Shown here one piece after another: positions 31,369 to 35,748 of a stretch of 35,748 nucleotides of DNA. The position numbers and the translations under genes are program-made. The notes under the pieces were generated by a model. That model worked only from the letters and a program-made list of their open reading frames with translations, had not been told where the DNA came from and made no database searches. Each line of letters begins with the position of its first letter. Positions within the stretch are counted from its first letter, which is position 1. This DNA comes from a virus. The stretch covers positions 1 through 35,748 of IMG/VR virus record IMGVR_UViG_3300037963_000974; one strand, written 5' to 3'.

Positions 31369-31725
31369 ATGATAAGCAAGAAAGTAAAATTAACAGATAG
31401 ACCTATTTACAATTTATTTAAGCAAGATAAAACTGTTTTGAGTGGTAGTATTAGAAGAGAGGTAAAAACTTCTTTAATAGGCACTGATATAGCTCTAAGA
31501 AAAGTTTACAAAGCTTATGAAGATACTAACAGGTTAAATGATCCATTAGCACAAATAGTAAAAGCTGGTATTGATGGAGTAGCAGATTTAGAGTTTTTTA
31601 GTAATGCTATTTATGATGAAATAGAGGCTCTAAAAGATTATACACAAAGATTAAAAGACCAGAATAAACAACTAAGAGAGCTTAATTATGAATTAAAATT
31701 AAATAATCAACAATTAAAATTTTAA
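31369..31725 (+). CDS. Coiled-coil protein of the replication block, unknown
   Basis: 118 residues. A basic N-terminal part (SKKVKLTDRPIYNLFKQDKT) and a C-terminal coiled coil (AIYDEIEALKDYTQRLKDQN, KQLRELNYELKLNNQQLKF). Two bases separate it from the ATPase stop. A helicase partner or oligomerising regulator is possible, without direct evidence. Confidence 0.65.
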   Translation: MISKKVKLTDRPIYNLFKQDKTVLSGSIRREVKTSLIGTDIALRKVYKAYEDTNRLNDPLAQIVKAGIDGVADLEFFSNAIYDEIEALKDYTQRLKDQNKQLRELNYELKLNNQQLKF

Positions 31726-31770
31726 TATTAATTTTTTATTATTATCATTGTATAAACAAACAGATAAATT

Positions 31771-31974
31771 ATGAATCAGAACAAAAGGCTGCTCACCTAT
31801 TTAGAGCAAGGTCAAACAATTAACCCTTTAAAAGCATGGAATGAGCTAGGTATCTATAGACTGGCTTCCAGAGTTTGCGACCTTAGAAAACAGGGTATAG
31901 AGATTAAAGATAGATGGTTAGATGTGCCTAATCGTTATGGAGAATTTGTAAAAGTTAAACAGTATTATTTATAA
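31771..31974 (+). CDS. Small HTH protein
   Basis: 67 residues: LLTYLEQGQTINPLKAWNEL, GIYRLASRVCDLRKQGIEIK, then a beta wing (WLDVPNRYGEFVKVKQYYL). This is the compact winged-helix domain common in phages (HTH_55-like), whose GIYRLASR-DLRKQG core is well kept. It probably regulates transcription or binds DNA ends. Upstream is a short AT-rich gap with TATCATTG, only a weak -7 box. Confidence 0.75.
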   Translation: MNQNKRLLTYLEQGQTINPLKAWNELGIYRLASRVCDLRKQGIEIKDRWLDVPNRYGEFVKVKQYYL

Positions 31975-31989
31975 TTAAAACATAGAAAA

Positions 31990-33396
31990 ATGGAAAAGTT
32001 AAAAAGAACAAAACAAGCAAAATTATTTAATGACAAAATTGAGTTAATAACATTAGATTCTGTAATAGGATCAGGATATGAGGAGGATGTTGCAAAATTG
32101 GCTATTGAAGATAAAATAGCATACAGAGCAGCCCGTAAAAATATGCAAATACATTCAGCTATTGTATTAAAAATAAATGAGGAGTTTGCTGGGTTTTTTA
32201 CATTTGAAATTAATCATGATGCTAAAGAATTTTGTTTACTTCAATCAGCAATGTATCCCCGTTTTAAAGATGTTGAGATATATTCTATGATGGTAGATAA
32301 AATTATATCACATAATACTTTTGGTTATCCAATGATAATGACAGTTAGTAAAAAACACGATTTGGAAAAGCCATCAGTATTTAAGGATTTAGGATTTAAA
32401 ACTAACATAGATAAGAATGATTTTATTTATATGGTTTATGGTGAGTTATCACAAGTAAGATTAAAATTATTAGCACATACTGCAATGACTAATCTATGGA
32501 AGTCAACATCTGGCTTATGGTTAAAAAATAAAAGAGAATGGAATAATAAAATAGAAGAAGCTGGCAAAAAACATAATGTATTAAATCCAAAATTTGCGAG
32601 TAGAGAGGGATGTTGGCAAGGCTCTGCGGGTTTTTCAAATGTTGTTTTATCAAAAAATGAAATAAAAAACGGTAAAATAGTACATAACAATAAAAAGTCA
32701 TTAAATGGTAATGCTTCTGTATTAGATCCTACTGCATGTGAAATTATTTTAAGAATGTGTATGCCTAAAAATGGTGTTAGGGTTTATAATCCTTTTGGTG
32801 GTGGTGTTCAAATGGGCTTTATAACTGGCTCTCATGATTTAGAATATTTAGCTACTGATATTAGACAGAATCAAGTAGATGCTAATAATAAAATATGTTC
32901 AGATTTTTATCGTACAAGATGGATTAAAGCAGATAGCTCAACTTATAAGCCTAAAGAAAAATTTGATTTAGTTTTTAGTTGCCCTCCGTATTATAGGGTT
33001 GAAAAATATATTGATTATGATGGATTACCTCCAGAGGGCGAGATAAATCATTTAGGAAGCTATGAAGAGTTTAGAGATACGCTTTTTGAGGGTTATAAAA
33101 AAGCTATAGAAGCAATGAATGATAATACTTTTTTTGTAGTTATGACTGGTGATAGTAGAGGTAAAGATGGTGCTTATTATGGATGTGAGGCTGAACATGA
33201 ATTATTTTTTAAAGAGCAAGGCCTGCATATCTATAATAAAATAATTTATTTAGAAAGTGAGTTTACTAGATTTAGTCAAGCAAAAAAAACATTACATAAT
33301 AGAAAGTTTCCTAAAGCAGATCAAAAAATTTATATGTTTTATAAAGGAGATATGAGTAAAATAAAAGAGTTATACCCTAATATTGGAAGAATGTGA
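31990..33396 (+). CDS. GNAT-like domain fused to a DNA methyltransferase
   Basis: 468 residues. Residues 15-150 look like a GNAT acyltransferase fold: SAIVLKINEEFAGFFTFEIN, FCLLQSAMYPRFKDVEIYSM and FKDLGFKT. From about 200 a DNA methyltransferase follows: SAM-binding motif I VYNPFGGGVQ (265-274), an acidic strand ATDIRQNQVDANN (288-300), and catalytic motif IV SCPPYY (330-335), as in N4-cytosine or N6-adenine enzymes. Phage Mu Mom is a GNAT-fold DNA modifier, so a two-step base modification is conceivable. GNAT call is from pattern only. No restriction enzyme lies beside it. Confidence 0.75.
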   Translation: MEKLKRTKQAKLFNDKIELITLDSVIGSGYEEDVAKLAIEDKIAYRAARKNMQIHSAIVLKINEEFAGFFTFEINHDAKEFCLLQSAMYPRFKDVEIYSMMVDKIISHNTFGYPMIMTVSKKHDLEKPSVFKDLGFKTNIDKNDFIYMVYGELSQVRLKLLAHTAMTNLWKSTSGLWLKNKREWNNKIEEAGKKHNVLNPKFASREGCWQGSAGFSNVVLSKNEIKNGKIVHNNKKSLNGNASVLDPTACEIILRMCMPKNGVRVYNPFGGGVQMGFITGSHDLEYLATDIRQNQVDANNKICSDFYRTRWIKADSSTYKPKEKFDLVFSCPPYYRVEKYIDYDGLPPEGEINHLGSYEEFRDTLFEGYKKAIEAMNDNTFFVVMTGDSRGKDGAYYGCEAEHELFFKEQGLHIYNKIIYLESEFTRFSQAKKTLHNRKFPKADQKIYMFYKGDMSKIKELYPNIGRM

Positions 33397-34187
33397 GAAA
33401 GTATAAAGATGAAATATCCCTCTCTAATAATGAGAGGGGTATATGGGATTTAGATACTATTAAAGGTTGTAAGTCAGGTATGGCTTTAAATAAAAAAGGT
33501 TGTTACGGTGATTGTTATGCTTTTAAAACTGCAAATAGATATAAAATAGATTTTAGTACATCAGTAGAACGAAAGTTTATAAATGAAGCTCATAGATTAC
33601 AAATTATAAGACAGATAGAAAAGATAGATATGCCTTTTATTAGAATTGGATGTAGTGGAGATCCTTCAGAAAATTGGAATCATACAATTAATATTATAAG
33701 TGAATTAAAAAGGCAAAAACAGTTATCATTATTTGATATATCATCTAATAAAAAAATAGTTATAATTACTAGGCATTGGAATACCTTAACAGATTTACAA
33801 CTAAAAGAAATTAGTAAATATAATTTAGTTATAAATACATCTATTTCAGCTTTAGATAGTGATGATTTAATACAAAAATGTTTAAAAGAATATCATAGAA
33901 TTAAAAAATATTGTAAATCTATTTTAAGGGTTGTTACATGTGATTTTAATGAAGATAATTTAGAGGGTAAAAGGAGGGCAGAAATACAGCGTAAATTATT
34001 AAAAAATAATAATATAATTGATACTGTTTTTAGACCATCTAGTAAAAATGAGTTTTTAGTTAAAGGAGTTATAAAAGCTAAAAAAATGTCATTTATGAAA
34101 TCAAAAGCCCTTTTAAGTAAATACAATAAAAAAACATTTGTAGGTAAGTGTAATAAATGTATTGAGCAATGTGGATTAAATGTGTAA
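33393..34187 (+). CDS. Cysteine-cluster protein, possibly radical-SAM-like
   Basis: 264 residues, starting at GTG 33393 that overlaps the methyltransferase stop (GTGA). The N-terminus has Cys26 and C-x3-C at 37-41 (GCYGDCYAFKTANRY). A strand FIRIGCSGDPSENW (82-95) and KIVIITRHWN suggest a TIM-barrel-like enzyme. The C-terminus has CNKCIEQC (253-260). Similar layouts occur in radical SAM and DUF5131-like phage proteins, but the spacing is not the canonical C-x3-C-x2-C. Coupling implies joint action with the methyltransferase. A strong hairpin lies within its first codons. Confidence 0.6.
   Translation: MRKYKDEISLSNNERGIWDLDTIKGCKSGMALNKKGCYGDCYAFKTANRYKIDFSTSVERKFINEAHRLQIIRQIEKIDMPFIRIGCSGDPSENWNHTINIISELKRQKQLSLFDISSNKKIVIITRHWNTLTDLQLKEISKYNLVINTSISALDSDDLIQKCLKEYHRIKKYCKSILRVVTCDFNEDNLEGKRRAEIQRKLLKNNNIIDTVFRPSSKNEFLVKGVIKAKKMSFMKSKALLSKYNKKTFVGKCNKCIEQCGLNV
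33418..33438 (+). repeat. Inverted repeat in the 5' coding region
   Basis: CCCTCTC (33418-33424) pairs with GAGAGGG (33432-33438), extended by ATA/TAT after a one-base bulge. No T-run; may affect translation after the overlapping stop. Confidence 0.5.
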
Positions 34188-34467
34188 AATGAAAGAGCTA
34201 ATAGAAGCAAATTATAAAAGTATAGTAGATAGGGGTTTTATTACTCCTACTACTACCCTTTTTGAGTTTTTAGATAAAATAGATGAGGAGGTTTATGAGC
34301 TTAATGATGAAGCTTTAAAGCCTAGAGATAACAGCAACTTACCAGAAGAGTTAGCTGATGTTATAATGGTATGTTTAAACATGGCTAATCATTATAATAT
34401 AGACATAGAACAAGAGATAAAAAACAAGATTGAAATAAACAAACAAAGAGCAAAAAATGGAAAATAG
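34180..34467 (+). CDS. MazG-like nucleotide pyrophosphohydrolase
   Basis: 95 residues: TTLFEFLDKIDEEVYELNDE, LPEELADVIMVCLNMANHYN, IDIEQEIKNKIEINKQRAK. The EExxE and EELADV helices and the final K-x2-N-x2-R match the all-alpha NTP pyrophosphohydrolase (MazG/dUTPase) superfamily. It may clean the nucleotide pool or remove a modified-base precursor made by the neighbouring genes. The start is 34180 (overlap of 8) or the Met at 34189. Confidence 0.75.
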   Translation: MCKMKELIEANYKSIVDRGFITPTTTLFEFLDKIDEEVYELNDEALKPRDNSNLPEELADVIMVCLNMANHYNIDIEQEIKNKIEINKQRAKNGK

Positions 34468-34705
34468 ATTAATATTAGAAAGTAATATAATGTTAGCTTT
34501 ATTAAAGGCTACTATAGAGCAATCTGAATACCTTAGAGGAGAGCTAAAACAAAAGCCTAAACAAGTATTTAATAACTGGTCAAACTTAGGGCATATGCTT
34601 TTAGATGAGCTAGAAAAAAAGAATATTGCTAATGAAGATTATCTAAATCAATTAACGGATGTTATTCATGATGTTTTACATGAGATTAGAAAACAAGATG
34701 ATTAA
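34457..34705 (+). CDS. Small helical protein, unknown
   Basis: 82 residues, helical: ESNIMLALLKATIEQSEYLR, LGHMLLDELEKKNIANEDYL, TDVIHDVLHEIRKQDD. Overlaps the MazG-like gene by 11 bp. Its stop TAA is followed by C and GTTA (TAACGTTA, 34703-34710), resembling the collapsed edges of a cassette junction. Confidence 0.65.
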   Translation: MENRLILESNIMLALLKATIEQSEYLRGELKQKPKQVFNNWSNLGHMLLDELEKKNIANEDYLNQLTDVIHDVLHEIRKQDD

Positions 34706-34928
34706 CGTTAAAAATAAATACTGTATGAAAGAGCAGATTATAAAGATAATAGAAAATAGCAGTCCAGAGTTGGCAGCGGAAGAAATATTGGATTTATTTG
34801 GTGTTATCAAACATCGTGAACTGTTGATTGATTTTTACAAATCTTTTTATTCCGATGTCGGTTGGTTAACACATAAAGAGGACGCTATTGAATACATTGA
34901 TAAATATTTAAAATCAATTAATAGTTGA
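34698..34928 (+). CDS. Cassette-like small protein, unknown
   Basis: Up to 76 residues from ATG 34698; a start at 34725 (MKEQIIKIIENSS) gives 67 and avoids the overlap, and is my preference. Helical with FGVIKHRELLIDFYKSFYSD and a C-terminal EYIDKYLKSINS. Codon use (CTG, TTG, GCG, CGT, CCG, GTC) differs from the phage core, a sign of recent import. Its stop TGA is followed at once by TAAC, the left edge of palindrome S3. Confidence 0.6.
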   Translation: MINVKNKYCMKEQIIKIIENSSPELAAEEILDLFGVIKHRELLIDFYKSFYSDVGWLTHKEDAIEYIDKYLKSINS

Positions 34929-34974
34929 TAACGCTAAATGTAAAAAGCGTTTTAATGATTTTTAAATAATGTTA
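34929..34974. repeat. attC-like element S3
   Basis: TAAC (34929-34932) and GTTA (34971-34974) bound a 46-bp AT-rich stretch with an inner hairpin AACGCT (34930-34935)/AGCGTT (34946-34951). Weaker symmetry than S1, S2 and S4. Confidence 0.4.
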
Positions 34975-34987
34975 TAAACTTTTAATT

Positions 34988-35143
34988 ATGAATTGGATAA
35001 CTATAAAGTTGATGCAATACCAACTAAAAAAAGTACAAAAGAAACAAGACAAAGAAGAGTATGACTTGGTAGCAAGAGCATATAATGAATGTATTAAGAC
35101 ATATAAAAATGCTATAATGTTTCTTGAAGCAAACAGTAAATAA
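34988..35143 (+). CDS. 51-residue cassette-like protein, unknown
   Basis: MNWITIKLMQYQLKKVQKKQ, then DKEEYDLVARAYNECIKTYK and NAIMFLEANSK: a charged helical hairpin. It lies alone between S3 and S4. The S3 right edge GTTATAA (34971-34977) is complementary to TTATAAT (35153-35159) just after its stop at six of seven positions, as expected for a cassette. Confidence 0.55.
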   Translation: MNWITIKLMQYQLKKVQKKQDKEEYDLVARAYNECIKTYKNAIMFLEANSK

Positions 35144-35155
35144 TTTTATTGTTTA

Positions 35156-35219
35156 TAATGACCCTATAAAAAAGCTTGAGCGACTGCCGACTTTAGGAGG
35201 TTGTTTTTATAGTTTGTTA
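35156..35219. repeat. attC-like palindrome S4
   Basis: TAAT (35156-35159), GACC, then CTATAAAAA (35164-35172) pairing perfectly with TTTTTATAG (35204-35212), ending GTTA (35216-35219). Inside the left stem, AGCTTGAGCGACTG (35173-35186) is identical to S2. The 35144-35287 gap holds only this and a GTTCAT/ATGAAC hairpin near 35235-35270. Confidence 0.65.
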
Positions 35220-35230
35220 ATTTTAGTATA
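35213..35230. repeat. 18-bp direct repeat, copy 1
   Basis: TTTGTTAATTTTAGTATA, covering the right edge of S4; repeated exactly at 35517-35534. Confidence 0.7.
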
Positions 35231-35287
35231 ATGGTGTTCATCCGTAATAGTTGTTTAGTGACAATGAACGCTTAAAAATATTGAACA

Positions 35288-35512
35288 ATGAGAAATAAAG
35301 CAAAAGTAGAAATTATTGAATTAATTAAATTATTTGGTAAAACAGCAACAGGAGAAGTAAAAACAGATAAACATGTAAATAAAAGACATGGTAGGAGATG
35401 TAATAAATGCGATGAAAAAATAAAACATAATGATGAATGTTATACGCAATCTTACAAACTAAAAAACACAAAACAAATATTTCAAGTTTCCTTTTGTATT
35501 AATTGCTTATAA
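35288..35512 (+). CDS. Cassette-like zinc-finger mini protein
   Basis: 74 residues. A helical basic start (RNKAKVEIIELIKLFGKTA), then RRCNKCDEKIKHNDECYTQS and FCINCL: two C-x2-C pairs (plus a middle Cys) form a probable zinc ribbon, as in HNH-like or HNH-free treble-clef proteins. No HNH catalytic motif is complete. The stop overlaps TAAC (35510-35513), followed by a shortened TAAC-TGTTTT-GTTA junction and the 18-bp repeat. Confidence 0.6.
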   Translation: MRNKAKVEIIELIKLFGKTATGEVKTDKHVNKRHGRRCNKCDEKIKHNDECYTQSYKLKNTKQIFQVSFCINCL

Positions 35513-35516
35513 CTGT

Positions 35517-35534
35517 TTTGTTAATTTTAGTATA
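35517..35534. repeat. 18-bp direct repeat, copy 2
   Basis: Exact copy of 35213-35230. The two copies bracket the 35288-35512 gene, one on each side, like the ends of an inserted unit. Confidence 0.7.
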
Positions 35535-35562
35535 TTAGTATAAATAGTAAATTAATATAATA

Positions 35563-35748
35563 ATGATTGAAATAAGCTTATTAAAAGAGGGTAACTGGTT
35601 TAAACATAAAAACTGTACCTATGAAATAATGAGCTTCGATTACGTATTTACAACAGCTAAAAAGATTAATAATGATGGTATCAAACATTACTTTCTAAAT
35701 AGTATTAAAGTAGAAAAAATGTATAAAGATCACTATCAAAAGAATAAC
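35563..35748 (+). CDS. Unknown protein, 3' end cut by window
   Basis: ATG 35563 opens a frame that runs 62 codons to the window end without a stop: MIEISLLKEGNWFKHKNCTY, EIMSFDYVFTTAKKINNDGI, KHYFLNSIKVEKMYKDHYQK. Beta-rich start, helical end; no family recognised. Codon use is like the phage core again. Confidence 0.55.
   Translation, partial: MIEISLLKEGNWFKHKNCTYEIMSFDYVFTTAKKINNDGIKHYFLNSIKVEKMYKDHYQKNN

Noticed and set aside
35288-35512. HNH endonuclease
   Set aside because: The two CxxC pairs suggest a zinc ribbon, but the His-Asn-His catalytic motif is not present.
24745-35748. An integrase or recombinase gene that would move the cassettes
   Set aside because: None of the frames in the window shows tyrosine or serine recombinase motifs; if it exists it is outside the window or in the host.

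Overview
This window is most of a tailed double-stranded DNA phage (or prophage) genome from a Bacteroidetes, probably flavobacterial, host. The DNA is very AT-rich (about 30% GC by eye) and every convincing gene lies on the + strand. Starts are preceded by A-rich leaders (AAACAAACAAA types) instead of Shine-Dalgarno sites. Promoters are of the Bacteroidetes kind, with a TAnnTTTG-type -7 box. A tape measure protein, tail-terminator candidate and tail-tube candidate without contractile-tail genes suggest a long non-contractile tail. The window opens inside the large terminase gene and closes inside another gene, so it is a cut piece of a longer or circularly permuted genome.

Layout: (1) 1-5800: terminase large subunit, small unknown genes, an HTH-metallophosphoesterase, a tail assembly chaperone with a probable -1 ribosomal frameshift, and a glycosyltransferase. 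(2) 5800-15310: fibre-like proteins, tail completion proteins, two large tail-tip proteins and the tape measure, closed by a terminator. (3) 15310-15480: an intergenic array of 11-bp iterons. (4) 15500-21520: zinc-ribbon proteins, ClpP-type prohead protease with scaffold-like tail, major capsid, probable tail tube, portal and connector. (5) 21520-24830: beta-helix spike, lysis genes, two terminators. (6) 24850-31980: early genes behind repeated promoters: annealing protein, ssDNA-binding-like protein, RusA resolvase, two DnaA-domain-IV-like proteins, a replication initiator and a RecA/DnaB-type ATPase. (7) 31990-34470: a GNAT-like/DNA methyltransferase fusion, a cysteine-cluster protein and a MazG-like protein. 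(8) 34700-35748: small cassette-like genes separated by hairpins.

Three things stand out. First, the 11-bp iterons and a 20-bp element next to them occur both between genes at 15364-15478 and inside the initiator gene at 30042-30129. This resembles an origin inside its initiator gene (as in lambda O) plus a second copy elsewhere, beside two DnaA-like DNA-binding proteins that lack the ATPase. Second, several small orphan genes are bounded by TAAC...GTTA palindromes that look like integron attC sites, two of which share a 14-bp inner sequence. Third, the GNAT/methyltransferase fusion is translationally coupled to a radical-SAM-like cysteine protein and could be a DNA-modification system. All family calls are from reading the sequence; no database search was possible.
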